From the NCBI GenBank assembly GCA_947624065.1, contig CANQIO010000004.1, forward strand, positions 1 to 64,000: a DNA stretch of 64,000 nucleotides. Reading direction: 5' to 3'. Below, in pieces: positions 41,690 to 51,358 of the stretch (positions are counted from its first letter, which is position 1; each line of letters starts with the position of its first letter). The notes below the pieces were generated by a model, which saw only the letters and a list, made by a program, of their open reading frames with translations, was not told where the DNA came from and ran no database searches. This stretch comes from an uncultured Oscillospiraceae bacterium. GTDB taxonomy: Bacteria > Bacillota > Clostridia > Oscillospirales > Oscillospiraceae. Position numbers and translations under genes: made by a program.

Positions 41690-42324
41690 GATACAAAGGC
41701 ATCGTTTTTGATCTGGACGGGGTCATCTGCTCCACGGACGAGTATCATTATCAGGCGTGGCAGGCCCTGGCCGACAGGATCGGCGCGGCGGGATTCTGCC
41801 TGGCCGACAACGTGCGCCAGCGGGGCGTGTCCCGGATGGAGAGCCTGGAGGTGGTGCTGGAGAAGGCGCCCCGGACCTATACCGAGGCGGAAAAGGTGGA
41901 GCTGGCCACCTGGAAAAACGAGAAGTACCGGTCCCTGCTGGCCAATATGTCCCCGGCGGACCTGACGGACGAGGTGAAAAGCACCTTGGACGCGCTGCGG
42001 GCCAAAGGGCTGAAGCTGGCCATCGGCTCATCCAGCAAGAACGCGCCCTTCATCCTGGAGCGCATCGGCCTGGGGGATTACTTCGACGCGGTCTCTGACG
42101 GCAACAACATCACCCGCTCCAAGCCGGACCCCCAGGTGTTCTGCATGGCGGCGCAGTTTTTGGACCTGGAGCCGGCCGACTGCCTGGTGGTGGAGGACGC
42201 CTTTTCCGGCATCGACGCGGGCATCGCGGGCGGCTTTGATACCGCCGGCATCGGTCCCGCCGCCGGCTATGAAAAGGCCGGCTACAGGCTGACGAGCTTC
42301 TCCGACCTGCTCGGCGTCGTTTGA
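41686..42324 (+). CDS. pgmB: Beta-phosphoglucomutase
   Basis: The 212-residue product is a haloacid-dehalogenase-type mutase: FDLDGVICST (nucleophile Asp and general acid Asp), the cap segment RGVSRMESLEVVL, GSSSKNAPFIL and SKPDPQVF...VVEDAFSGIDAG. It turns beta-glucose-1-phosphate, the product of GH65 phosphorylases, into glucose-6-phosphate. The start overlaps the GH13 stop (ATGA), so the two are coupled. A terminator follows. Confidence 0.95.
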   Translation: MRYKGIVFDLDGVICSTDEYHYQAWQALADRIGAAGFCLADNVRQRGVSRMESLEVVLEKAPRTYTEAEKVELATWKNEKYRSLLANMSPADLTDEVKSTLDALRAKGLKLAIGSSSKNAPFILERIGLGDYFDAVSDGNNITRSKPDPQVFCMAAQFLDLEPADCLVVEDAFSGIDAGIAGGFDTAGIGPAAGYEKAGYRLTSFSDLLGVV

Positions 42325-42360
42325 AAGCTCCCCGTGACCGCGCGGCCACGGGGAGCTTTT
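42324..42360 (+). terminator. Terminator of the alpha-glucoside locus
   Basis: Thirteen-base stem AAAGCTCCCCGTG (42324-42336) with CACGGGGAGCTTT (42347-42359), followed by T. It begins right at the pgmB stop. Confidence 0.85.
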
Positions 42361-42399
42361 CAGCATGGCGGCCGTCCGGAAAGGATGGGGCCGGGCGTC

Positions 42400-42428
42400 T
42401 TGACAACGTCCAAGCGCGGCGGTATAGT
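42400..42428 (+). promoter_or_regulatory. Sigma-A promoter of the GH94 gene
   Basis: TTGACA (42400-42405), 17 bases, TATAGT (42423-42428); leader of about 70 bases. Confidence 0.85.
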
Positions 42429-42505
42429 TGCTTTGTACGATCGATCTGCGCCAACGGCGCGTGCGCCCGCCCCAGGCGCGGCGTTACAGAGAGGAGTGAC
42501 CGACC

Positions 42506-44926
42506 ATGAGATACGGACATTTTGACGACGGCCGGCGGGAGTATGTGATCGAGACGCCCGCCACGCCCCAGCCGTGGATCAACTATCTGGGCAGCGAGGC
42601 GTTTTTCTCGCTGATCAGCAACACGGCGGGCGGCTATTGCTTTTACCGGGACGCCAAGCTGCAGCGGCTGGTGCGTTACCGCTACAACAGCATCCCCGCG
42701 GACGTGGGCGGCCGGTTCTTCTACATAAAGGAGCAGGGCAGGGCCGCCTGGAGCCCCGCGTTCCATCCGGCGGACGTGCCCCTGGACGAATACCGCTGCC
42801 GCCACGGCATGGGCTACACCGTCTTTGAGACGGCCAAGGACGGCCTGGCGGCGGAGCTGACCTTCCTGGTCCCCCTGGGGGAGGACTGCGAGGTGCAGCG
42901 GGTGCGGCTGCAAAACCGGACGGACGCGCCCAAGACCCTGCGGCTCACCGCGGCGGTGGAGTGGTGCCTGTGGAACGCGGTGGACGACTCCACCAACTTC
43001 CAGCGGAACCTGAACATCGGCGAGTTGGAGGTGGAGGGCTCCGTGGTCTACCACAAGACCGAGTACCGGGAGCGCCGGGACCACTACGCTTACTACGGCG
43101 TCAACGCGCCCCTGGCCGGGTTCGACACGGACCGGGACGAATTCGTGGGCCAGTTCGGCAGCTTTGCCGATCCCAAGGCCGTCCGGGAGGGTGTGACGGC
43201 GAACAAACTCTCCCACGGCGGCGCGCCCATGGCGGCCCTGGCGCTGGATGTGACCCTCGCCCCCGGCGGGGAGGCGGTGTATGTGTTCGTGCTGGGCTAC
43301 GGCCAAAACCCGCGGGACAAGAAGTTTACCGCCCCCGGCGTCATCCGCAAGGACACCGCCCACCGGGTCATGGAAAAGTTCGCGGCGCCCGCGGCGGTGG
43401 ACGAGGCCCTTGCGGAGCTGGCCGCTTACTGGGACGGGCTGCTGGGCCGGTTCCAGCTCCACAGCGGCGACCCGGTGCTGGACCGGATGGTGAACGTCTG
43501 GCACCAGTACCAGTGCATGGTGACCTTCAACATGAGCCGGTCCGCCAGCTATTTCGAGAGCGGCACCGGCCGGGGCATGGGCTTCCGGGACAGCTGCCAG
43601 GACCTGCTGGGCTTCGTGCACATGGTGCCGGAGCGGGCCCGGGAGCGGATTATCGATATCGCCTCCGTCCAGTGGGCGGACGGCAGCACCTATCACCAGT
43701 ATCAGCCCCTGACCAAGCGGGGCAACAACGACATCGGCGGCGGCTTCAACGATGACCCCCTGTGGCTGGTGGCCGCGGTGAGCGCCTACATCCGGGAGAC
43801 GAATGACCTGGCCATCCTGGACGAGCCGGTGCCCTTTGATAACGTCCCCGGCAGCGAGGCGCCGCTGATGGAGCACCTGCGCCGGAGCGTGGGCTATATC
43901 CTGTCCCACCTGGGCCCCCACGGCCTGCCCCTTATCGGCCGGGCGGACTGGAACGACTGTTTGAACCTGAACTGCTTCTCCGAAGAGCCGGGGGAGAGCT
44001 TCCAGACCACGGGCCCGTCCGAGGGGCCGGTGGCGGAGTCGGTGTTCATCGCCGGTATGTTCGTGCTCTACGGCGGGGAGTACGCCGAGCTGTGCTGGTA
44101 TCGTGACGAATGGGACGAGGCGGAGGAAGTAGGGGCCGCCGTCGACGCCATGGCCGAGACCATCCTGGCCCACGGCTGGGACGGGAACTGGTTCCTGCGG
44201 GCCTACGACGCCCAGGGCGGCAAGGTGGGCAGCCGCGAATGTGAGGAGGGGCAGATCTACATCGAGCCCCAGGGCATGTGCGTCATGGCGGGCGTCGGCG
44301 TGGAAGAGGGCGTGGCCGGGAAGGCCCTGGACAGCGTGCGGGAGCGGCTGCTGGGCAAGTACGGCGTGGAACTTCTCGCGCCCTGCTATACGGAATACCA
44401 CCTGGAGCTGGGAGAGATCAGCTCCTATCCCCCCGGGTACAAAGAAAACGGCTCTGTGTTCTGCCACAACAACCCCTGGATCAGCATCGCCGAGACGGTG
44501 CTGGGCCGGGGCGAGAACGCCTTTGACATCTATAAGCGCATCTGCCCGGCCTATCAGGAGGACGAGAGCGATATCCGCCGGGCGGAGCCCTACGTGTACG
44601 CCCAGACCGTGGCGGCCCGGGCGTCCTATGAGGAGGGCGCGGCCCGCAACAGCTGGCTCACCGGCACGGCTGCCTGGACGTTCGTGGACATCAGCCAGTA
44701 CATCCTGGGCGTGAAGCCCACGATGAGAGGGCTGATGATCGACCCCTGCCTGCCGGCGCAGCTGGGCGAGTACCGGGTGGAGCGGCGGTTCCGGGACGCG
44801 GTATACCACATCCACGTCCGGCGCACCGGCGCGTACAGCCTGACGGTGGACGGAGAGGCTGTTTCCGGAAAGACCGTGCCGGTCCGGGAAAATCAGCAGG
44901 AATACCGGGTGGAGGTCACAATCTGA
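42506..44926 (+). CDS. GH94 cellobiose-phosphorylase-type enzyme
   Basis: The 806-residue cytoplasmic enzyme follows cellobiose phosphorylase through its full length: GHFDDGRREYVI, WINYLGSEAFFSLISNTAGGY, FRDSCQDLLG, the catalytic Asp in GRADWNDCLNLNC (about residue 488) and the phosphate site with SSYPPGYKENGSVFCHNNPW. It splits a beta-linked glucosyl disaccharide with phosphate to alpha-glucose-1-phosphate. Length matches cellobiose phosphorylases (about 810) and not cellodextrin or chitobiose enzymes. GAGAGGAG precedes the ATG. In this mannan-type locus it would deal with the glucosyl parts of glucomannan. Confidence 0.93.
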   Translation: MRYGHFDDGRREYVIETPATPQPWINYLGSEAFFSLISNTAGGYCFYRDAKLQRLVRYRYNSIPADVGGRFFYIKEQGRAAWSPAFHPADVPLDEYRCRHGMGYTVFETAKDGLAAELTFLVPLGEDCEVQRVRLQNRTDAPKTLRLTAAVEWCLWNAVDDSTNFQRNLNIGELEVEGSVVYHKTEYRERRDHYAYYGVNAPLAGFDTDRDEFVGQFGSFADPKAVREGVTANKLSHGGAPMAALALDVTLAPGGEAVYVFVLGYGQNPRDKKFTAPGVIRKDTAHRVMEKFAAPAAVDEALAELAAYWDGLLGRFQLHSGDPVLDRMVNVWHQYQCMVTFNMSRSASYFESGTGRGMGFRDSCQDLLGFVHMVPERARERIIDIASVQWADGSTYHQYQPLTKRGNNDIGGGFNDDPLWLVAAVSAYIRETNDLAILDEPVPFDNVPGSEAPLMEHLRRSVGYILSHLGPHGLPLIGRADWNDCLNLNCFSEEPGESFQTTGPSEGPVAESVFIAGMFVLYGGEYAELCWYRDEWDEAEEVGAAVDAMAETILAHGWDGNWFLRAYDAQGGKVGSRECEEGQIYIEPQGMCVMAGVGVEEGVAGKALDSVRERLLGKYGVELLAPCYTEYHLELGEISSYPPGYKENGSVFCHNNPWISIAETVLGRGENAFDIYKRICPAYQEDESDIRRAEPYVYAQTVAARASYEEGAARNSWLTGTAAWTFVDISQYILGVKPTMRGLMIDPCLPAQLGEYRVERRFRDAVYHIHVRRTGAYSLTVDGEAVSGKTVPVRENQQEYRVEVTI

Positions 44927-45014
44927 ACCGGCCCGGCATGGGGTCGTCCCCGGATCGCCGGGACCGACGTCATTATGTTATAGATGAACAGGAGCTTATA
45001 AGGAGGTCATCAAA

Positions 45015-45701
45015 ATGAAGCGCTCTGAGATCAACCAGGCCCTCCGGGAGCTGGAGGCCATGTGCGAGAAGTATAAATGCTATCTGCCGCCCTTCTGCCA
45101 TTTCACGCCGGAGCAGTGGCGGCATATCGGCCACGAGTATGACGAGGTCCGGGACTGCATGCTGGGCTGGGATATCACCGATTACGGCCTGGGCGACTTT
45201 GACAAGGTGGGCCTGAGCCTGATCACCATCCGCAACGGCAACCGGGCCATGGCGGACAAGTACCCCAAGGTGTACGCGGAGAAGCTGCTGTACCTGAAGG
45301 AGGGCCAGTACTCTCCCAACCACTTCCACTGGTATAAGACCGAGGACATCATCAACCGGGGCGGCGGCAATATCCTGATCAAGGTCTACAACAGCCTGCC
45401 GGACGAGAGCATCGACTACGAGTCCGACGTGACCGTGCACACCGACGGGCGGACCTATAGCGTCCCCGCCGGGACCCAGGTGCGCCTCACCCCCGGCGAG
45501 AGCATCCACATCCAGCAGCGCATGTACCACGACTTCAACGTGGAGCCGGGCACGGGCGCGGTGCTGCTGGGCGAGGTCAGCCAGTGCAACGATGACAACA
45601 CCGACAACCGCTTCAATCCCCCGGTGGGCCGCTTCCCGGCCATCGAGGAGGACGAGCCGGCATACCGGCTGCTGTGCAACGAGTATCCCGCGGCGGAGTG
45701 A
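45015..45701 (+). CDS. D-lyxose/D-mannose isomerase
   Basis: The 228-residue product is a cupin-fold isomerase of the D-lyxose isomerase family, with metal-binding residues in NHFHWYKTEDI (two His and a Glu, about residues 101-111) and YHDFN near 171. Members turn D-lyxose into D-xylulose and also D-mannose into D-fructose. Beside GH26 and GH36 genes, mannose is the likely substrate, giving fructose for glycolysis. AAGGAGG lies upstream. It follows GH94 by 88 bases. Confidence 0.9.
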   Translation: MKRSEINQALRELEAMCEKYKCYLPPFCHFTPEQWRHIGHEYDEVRDCMLGWDITDYGLGDFDKVGLSLITIRNGNRAMADKYPKVYAEKLLYLKEGQYSPNHFHWYKTEDIINRGGGNILIKVYNSLPDESIDYESDVTVHTDGRTYSVPAGTQVRLTPGESIHIQQRMYHDFNVEPGTGAVLLGEVSQCNDDNTDNRFNPPVGRFPAIEEDEPAYRLLCNEYPAAE

Positions 45702-45797
45702 TCTCTCGGCGCGCGCCTCTCTGACGGGGCGCGCGCCGTGTCGGTATTGTAATATGTATCGGCGCGTGAGGAACGCGGCCGGGAAGGAGATGTCGGT

Positions 45798-47912
45798 ATG
45801 AGCGGGAAACGATCCCTGGGCGTGGGCGTGATCGGCGCCGGCGCCATCAGCGGCGTCTATCTGGAGAACATGGTGCGGCGCTTCCCGCAGCTGGACGTGA
45901 TCTGCGTGGCGGCGGAGCACCTTGAAAACGCCCAAAAAAGGGCGGCGCAGTTCGGCCTGGAGGCGTGCTCTGTGGAGCAGATGCTCGCCGACGGGCGTGT
46001 TGAGATGGCAGTGATCCTCACGCCGGTGGGGACCCACTATGGGCTCATCCGGCGGGCGCTTTTGGCGGGAAAGCATGTCTACACGGAAAAGACCGTGACC
46101 GACGAGCCGGACAAAGCGCGGGAGCTGCTGGCCCTGGCGGAGGAGCGGGGGCTGTATCTGGGCGCCGCGCCGGACACCTTCCTGGGCGCCGCCTGGCAGA
46201 CGGCCCGCGCCGCGCTCGACAGCGGCGCCATCGGCACGGTCCGGTCCTTCGCCATCTCCGCCAACCGGGACCTCCGGGGGCTTTTGAGCATGTTCTCCTT
46301 CCTGCGCCAGCCGGGGGCGGGCATACTGTATGATTACGGAGTGTATTACCTCACCGCCCTGGTGAGCCTGCTGGGGCCGGTGGCCCGGGTGGGCGGCATC
46401 GCGGAGCGGCCGTGCCCGGCGCATAAAAACGTGCTCCCTGAGAGCCCCGCGTTCGGCCAGCCCATCCAAAACCCCAATGAGAGCCGCGTCTCCGCCGTGC
46501 TGCAGCTGAGAAGCGGCGTCAGCGGCACGCTGCACATCGACGGGGACAGCGTCCATGCCGACCAGGCGTTTTTCGCCGTGTACGGCTCGGGGGGCATCCT
46601 GTACCTGACCGATCCCAACCAGTTCGGCGGCACGGTGCGGCTGCTGCCCAACAGCGCCGACTGGGGGCATCCCGCCGCGCCGTCGGAGCTGTGGAATTTC
46701 TCCGCCTACGGGGACAACGCCCGGGGCCTGGGCCCGGCGGAGATGGCGGACGCCATCCTGGCCGGACGGAAAAACCGGGCCAACAAGGAGATGGCCTGCC
46801 ATGTGCTGGACGTGCTCAGCGCCATCCTCCAAGGCGGCGAGCGGGGATGCTTCACGGACATCGCCTCCGCCTGTGACCGGCCCGCGCCCATGGAGCCCCA
46901 GAGCGCCCATATCCGGAACATCGGCCACCTGTCCTTCCAGACGCGGGACATGGACGCCATGACGCGCTTTTACGGAGACCTGCTGGGCATGAAGCGGCTG
47001 TTCACCATCACCGTGGGGGACTTCGCCCAAAACCTGCGGGAGCGGTACGGCGGCCAGACCCCGGCGGGGGACGCGGCCTATCTGCGGTCCATGGGGGACG
47101 ATCCCGGCCGGCCCTGGATCACCTATATGAAGCTGGCGGACGGGCAGTTTTTGGAGCTGTTCCACGATATGAACGGCAGCGGCCGGACCGTCGACAGGCG
47201 GGAGAGCTATGGCTATGCCGGCGCGGCCTTTGAGACGGAGGACGTATCCGCGCTCTTTGACCGGCTGGCCGGGGCGGGCGTGCCCATCCTGGAGGGGCTC
47301 CATGAGGCCGCGGACGGCGCTCTTGGATTCGCTGTGCTGGACCCGGAGGGCAACGAGGTGCGCTTTATCCAGTGCGCCGGGGCGGGGCGTCTCCCGGAGG
47401 CGGACCCGGACCATGAGGCGTGCTCCTGGGTGCGGTATACCGCCCGGGCGGCGTTCCAGGTGCGCGACGCGGTCAATATGGAGCTTTTCTACTGCCGGGG
47501 CCTGGGGCTGCGAAAGGTCCTGACGCTGACCTATGCTGACCTTGTCCGGTCGATGCGCCGGGCCGGCGGCGGGCAGGAGGAGGACCTGCGCCGGCTGGAG
47601 GCCATGGGGGAGCGGCCGTGGATCGACTACATCCGGGTGGCGCCCCATCAGCTCTTGGAGCTGGTGCACACCGACGGCCGGGCGCTCCGGGAGGAGCGGG
47701 ACCTGGGAGGGACCTACGGCTATCAGCATCTTTGTTTGGAGACCGCCGACATCGAGGCGGCCTACGCGGCGGCGCTCGCCAACGGCCTGCGGCCGGACAC
47801 GCCCGTCAGCAAGGGCGCGGATGGGGCCCTGCAGTTCTGGCTGACGGACCCGGACGGCAACCGCCTGGAGCTGATGGAATACGCCCCCGGCGCGAGGCAG
47901 ACGGCACTGTGA
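45798..47912 (+). CDS. Gfo/Idh/MocA dehydrogenase fused to two glyoxalase (VOC)-type domains
   Basis: The 704-residue product has a Rossmann NAD(P) domain with GVIGAGAISGVY (residues 9-20) and HVYTEKTVTDEP (EKP-like motif), then the dehydrogenase C-terminal domain to about residue 350. Two VOC domains follow (about 372-535 and 545-700), each with the pattern HLSFQTRDMDAMTRFYGDLLG or its relative and ending in DPEGNEVRF or DPDGNRLEL. Sugar dehydrogenases of this family oxidise a hydroxyl or act in epimerization; VOC domains bind metals in isomerases or lyases. The joint substrate is unknown. Preceded by GAAGGAGA; it lies behind a GC hairpin at about 45709-45737. Confidence 0.9.
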   Translation: MSGKRSLGVGVIGAGAISGVYLENMVRRFPQLDVICVAAEHLENAQKRAAQFGLEACSVEQMLADGRVEMAVILTPVGTHYGLIRRALLAGKHVYTEKTVTDEPDKARELLALAEERGLYLGAAPDTFLGAAWQTARAALDSGAIGTVRSFAISANRDLRGLLSMFSFLRQPGAGILYDYGVYYLTALVSLLGPVARVGGIAERPCPAHKNVLPESPAFGQPIQNPNESRVSAVLQLRSGVSGTLHIDGDSVHADQAFFAVYGSGGILYLTDPNQFGGTVRLLPNSADWGHPAAPSELWNFSAYGDNARGLGPAEMADAILAGRKNRANKEMACHVLDVLSAILQGGERGCFTDIASACDRPAPMEPQSAHIRNIGHLSFQTRDMDAMTRFYGDLLGMKRLFTITVGDFAQNLRERYGGQTPAGDAAYLRSMGDDPGRPWITYMKLADGQFLELFHDMNGSGRTVDRRESYGYAGAAFETEDVSALFDRLAGAGVPILEGLHEAADGALGFAVLDPEGNEVRFIQCAGAGRLPEADPDHEACSWVRYTARAAFQVRDAVNMELFYCRGLGLRKVLTLTYADLVRSMRRAGGGQEEDLRRLEAMGERPWIDYIRVAPHQLLELVHTDGRALREERDLGGTYGYQHLCLETADIEAAYAAALANGLRPDTPVSKGADGALQFWLTDPDGNRLELMEYAPGARQTAL

Positions 47913-47983
47913 GGCAAAGAGACGGCGGCCCAGCGGAAAGGCCAGGTATTTTGCGCTGCGGCGCGGACTACAGAGGAAAGGCA

Positions 47984-48012
47984 TTGTGATTTCGGCCGGG
48001 ATCTGGTATGAT
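47984..48012 (+). promoter_or_regulatory. Sigma-A-like promoter of the GH5-GH36 pair
   Basis: TTGTGA (47984-47989), 17 bases, TATGAT (48007-48012), 24 bases before the GH5 start. Confidence 0.7.
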
Positions 48013-48035
48013 CGCGGCAAAGCGAGGTGTGCGGG

Positions 48036-49154
48036 ATGAAAACAGGAGCGATGAGACGGGTTTTGTGCGTGCTTTTGACGGTGCTGACGGTCGTTTTTGC
48101 CGCCGGAGCGGCGGCGCCGGGATCGGGAATGGAGCTGACGGAACAGATGAAGATCGGATGGAATCTGGGCAATACCTTTGACGCCCCCAGCGAGACGGCC
48201 TGGGGCAACCCCGTCACGACGGCGGAGCTTTTCGACACGCTGAAGCAGCTGGGCTTCAACACCGTGCGCATCCCGGTGTCGTGGAGCGGCCACACTGACC
48301 GCGCGCCGGGGTACGCCATCGACGAGACGTGGATGGACCGGGTGGAGACGGTGGTGGACCAGGCCCTGGACGCGGGGCTCTTTGTGATCGTCAACGCCCA
48401 CCATGACAACGGCGTCTACTATCCCGCGCCGGAGAACGCGGAGCGGGCCAAGGAATACCTGACGGCCGTCTGGGGCCAGATCGCGGCCCGGTTCGCGGAC
48501 CGGGACCACCGGCTCATCTTCCAGACCATGAACGAGCCCCGGATCGAGGGCAGCGCCTATGAGTGGAACGTGGACGCCCGCAATGACGAGTGCATGGCCG
48601 CGCTGGACGTGGTCAACGAGCTGAACCAGGCCGCCCTGGACGCCATCCGCGCCGGGGGCGGATACAACGCGGACCGGTTCGTGATGGTCTGCCCCTACGC
48701 CGGCTCCCCCGGCGGGGCGCTTTTGAGCCGCTTCCAGCTGCCGGAGGACAGCGCGGAGGACCGGCTGCTGCTGTCCATCCACGCCTATACGCCCTATGAT
48801 CTGTGCCTGAATACCAAGTCCGCGGCGGACGAGTTCAACGACAGCGGCCGGAGCCAGATCGCCAAAATGCTGGAGAGCTTGGACTATATGTATGTCCGGA
48901 AGGGCGTCCCGGTCGTCATCGACGAGATGGGCTGCATCGACAAGGACGACGGCCAGGCCCGGTACGACTGGGCCCAGTACTATACCTCCGCGGCGGCGGC
49001 CTATGGCATCCCCTGCATCTGGTGGGACAACGGCGCGCTGCACACCAACGGGGAGAACTTCGGCCTGGTGGACCGGCAGTCGCTGGAGGTATACGACGAG
49101 AGCCTGAGCGCCTATGAAGGGCTGATGGACGGCGTGGCCAGCGCCAGGGAGTGA
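48036..49154 (+). CDS. Secreted GH5 endo-beta-glycanase
   Basis: The 372-residue product has a signal peptide (about residues 1-27) and a single GH5 domain. MKIGWNLGNTFDAP and WGNP near the mature start are typical of GH5 subfamily 4 (cellulases, lichenases, xyloglucanases). The acid/base Glu is in FQTMNEPR (about residue 170) and the nucleophile Glu in VVIDEMG (about 297). There is no carbohydrate-binding module and no cell-wall anchor, so it is probably free or loosely held. ATG 48036 is chosen for GAGGTG six bases upstream. It probably cuts mixed-linkage glucan, xyloglucan or glucomannan backbones. Confidence 0.88.
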   Translation: MKTGAMRRVLCVLLTVLTVVFAAGAAAPGSGMELTEQMKIGWNLGNTFDAPSETAWGNPVTTAELFDTLKQLGFNTVRIPVSWSGHTDRAPGYAIDETWMDRVETVVDQALDAGLFVIVNAHHDNGVYYPAPENAERAKEYLTAVWGQIAARFADRDHRLIFQTMNEPRIEGSAYEWNVDARNDECMAALDVVNELNQAALDAIRAGGGYNADRFVMVCPYAGSPGGALLSRFQLPEDSAEDRLLLSIHAYTPYDLCLNTKSAADEFNDSGRSQIAKMLESLDYMYVRKGVPVVIDEMGCIDKDDGQARYDWAQYYTSAAAAYGIPCIWWDNGALHTNGENFGLVDRQSLEVYDESLSAYEGLMDGVASARE

Positions 49155-49159
49155 GCGAT

Positions 49160-51358
49160 ATGGGGATCACATACGACGGAGAAAAACGGATCTTTAAGCT
49201 GGATACCCCCCACACCAGCTATATCATGGGCGTGGAGGACGATTTTGGCTATCTGCTGCACTACTATTACGGCCCCCGTCTGCGGGGCATGGACGCGGCT
49301 TATCTGGCCCGGACGGCGGAGCCGCCCTATACCCCGGCCCGCAACGCCAGGGACAAGCTGAGCTTTCTGGACGCGGCCCCCTTCGAGTATCCCACCGGCG
49401 GCATTGGGGACTTCCGGGAGCACTGCCTGGAGGTGCGCACGGCGGCCGGCCATAACGCCGTGGAGGCGGGCTACCGCCGCCACAGCATCCGCAGGGGAAA
49501 GCGGGCCCTGCCGGGGCTTCCCGCCACCTTTGGGGGCGAGGGGGACTGCACGGCCCTCACGGTGACGCTGGCAGACGACGTGCTGGGGCTGGAGATCGAG
49601 CTGGAATACACGGTGTTCGAGGATCTGGACGCCATCACCCGGAGCGTGCGGGTGCGAAACACCGGCGCGAAGGAACCGGTGATCTATCTGACCAAGGTGC
49701 TGTCCGCCTGCCTGGACATGGACGACAGGGACTTCGATATGCTCACCCTCCACGGCTCCTGGGCCCGGGAGCGGATCATCCAGCGCAGGCGCCTGGGCAA
49801 GGGCCGGCAGGGGGTCTTTTCCGAGCGGGGGGAGACCAGCCACCAGGAGCATCTCTTCCTGGCGCTGCTGAGCCCCGACGCCACCCAGACCGGAGGCGAG
49901 GTGTACGCCATGCACCTGGTGTATTCCGGCAACTTCGAGGCCCAGGCGGGGGTGGATCAGTTCGACCAGGTCCGGGCGGTGATGGGCCTCAGCCCCTACC
50001 ACTTCTGCTGGAAGCTGGCGGCGGGGGAGAGCTTTCAGGCGCCGGAGGCGGTGATGGTCTATTCGGACCAGGGCCTGGGCGCCATGACGCGCACGTTCCA
50101 TGACCTCTACCGAACCCACCTCATCCGGGGCCAGTGGAAGGACAGGATGCGGCCGGTCCTGCTCAATAGCTGGGAGGGGGCCTATTTCGACTTCGACACG
50201 GAAAAGCTCCTGGCCATGGCCCGTGCCGGGGCGGAGCTGGGGATCGAGATGCTGGTCATGGACGACGGCTGGTTCGGAGACCGGTACGACGATAACCGGG
50301 CCCTGGGCGACTGGTTCGTCAACGAGAAAAAGCTGCCCGGCGGACTGAAACGGCTGGCGGACGAGCTGAACGCCATGGGGATGAAGCTAGGCATCTGGAT
50401 GGAGCCGGAGATGGTCTCTCCGGACTCCGACCTCTGCCGGGCCCACCCGGACTGGGCCATCCAGGTCCCCGGCCGGACGGCGGGGCTGTGCCGGAACCAG
50501 TATGTGCTGGACCTGACCCGGCGGGAGGTGCTGGAATATGTGTGGGAGCGGATCGAGGCCATCCTGACCAGCGCCAACATCGAATATGTGAAATGGGACA
50601 TGAACCGCCAGCTGGCGGACATGGGCAGCTTTGGACTGGACAGCGACCGGCAGGGAGAGCTCTATCACCGCTATGTGCTGGCGGTCTATGAGCTCCAGGA
50701 GCGGCTGTGCCGGCGCTTCCCCCATATCCTGCTGGAAAACTGCTCCGGCGGCGGGGCCCGGTACGATCCGGGGATGCTCTACTACAGCCCCCAGATCTGG
50801 TGCTCCGACGACACCGACGCCATCGAACGGCTGGCCATCCAGGAGGGCACGGCGCTCATCTATCCCCTCAGCACCATGGGCGCCCACGTCTCCGCCTGCC
50901 CCAACCACACCGTGGGCCGGACCACGCCCTTTGAGACCCGGGGCCACGTGGCCCTGGCGGGCACCTTCGGCTATGAACTGGACAGCACCAAGCTGACGGA
51001 GGAGGAGCGCTCGCTCATCCCCGGACAGGTGGCACTGTACCACCGGTTCAACGACCTCATCCGGCGGGGGGACTATTACCGCCTGGCCTCGTGGCGGGAA
51101 AACCACGCCTATGACTGCTGGCAGGTGGTGAGCAAGGACAAGCGCACGGCGCTGGTCACCTATGTGCAGGTGCTGGCCGGGGCTAACCGCCACTCCCGGC
51201 ATATCCGTCTGCAGGGGCTGGACAGCGCCGCCCGGTACCGGATCGAGGGCACGGACCAGGTCCTGGGGGGCGACACGCTGATGTGCGGCGGACTGCCGGT
51301 GGAGCCGCTGTGGGGGGATTATCAGTCCAAACTGGTGGTTTTGCACGCGGAAGAGTAA
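49160..51358 (+). CDS. GH36 alpha-galactosidase
   Basis: The 732-residue cytoplasmic enzyme carries the GH36 nucleophile in YVKWDMNRQ (about residue 478) and the acid/base in CSDDTDAIERL (about 548), plus MDDGWFGDRYDDNRALGDW. Length and signatures match bacterial alpha-galactosidases that remove galactose from raffinose or galactomannan oligosaccharides. It starts five bases after the GH5 stop; ATG 49160 is preferred, GTG 49151 being the alternative. Absence of a signal peptide means oligosaccharides are imported first. Confidence 0.95.
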   Translation: MGITYDGEKRIFKLDTPHTSYIMGVEDDFGYLLHYYYGPRLRGMDAAYLARTAEPPYTPARNARDKLSFLDAAPFEYPTGGIGDFREHCLEVRTAAGHNAVEAGYRRHSIRRGKRALPGLPATFGGEGDCTALTVTLADDVLGLEIELEYTVFEDLDAITRSVRVRNTGAKEPVIYLTKVLSACLDMDDRDFDMLTLHGSWARERIIQRRRLGKGRQGVFSERGETSHQEHLFLALLSPDATQTGGEVYAMHLVYSGNFEAQAGVDQFDQVRAVMGLSPYHFCWKLAAGESFQAPEAVMVYSDQGLGAMTRTFHDLYRTHLIRGQWKDRMRPVLLNSWEGAYFDFDTEKLLAMARAGAELGIEMLVMDDGWFGDRYDDNRALGDWFVNEKKLPGGLKRLADELNAMGMKLGIWMEPEMVSPDSDLCRAHPDWAIQVPGRTAGLCRNQYVLDLTRREVLEYVWERIEAILTSANIEYVKWDMNRQLADMGSFGLDSDRQGELYHRYVLAVYELQERLCRRFPHILLENCSGGGARYDPGMLYYSPQIWCSDDTDAIERLAIQEGTALIYPLSTMGAHVSACPNHTVGRTTPFETRGHVALAGTFGYELDSTKLTEEERSLIPGQVALYHRFNDLIRRGDYYRLASWRENHAYDCWQVVSKDKRTALVTYVQVLAGANRHSRHIRLQGLDSAARYRIEGTDQVLGGDTLMCGGLPVEPLWGDYQSKLVVLHAEE

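Noticed and set aside
44973-49043. Open frame of more than 1300 codons on the minus strand across several glycan genes
   Set aside because: It crosses gene borders of well-supported plus-strand genes and encodes Pro/Arg/His-rich sequence without domains; an effect of codon bias.
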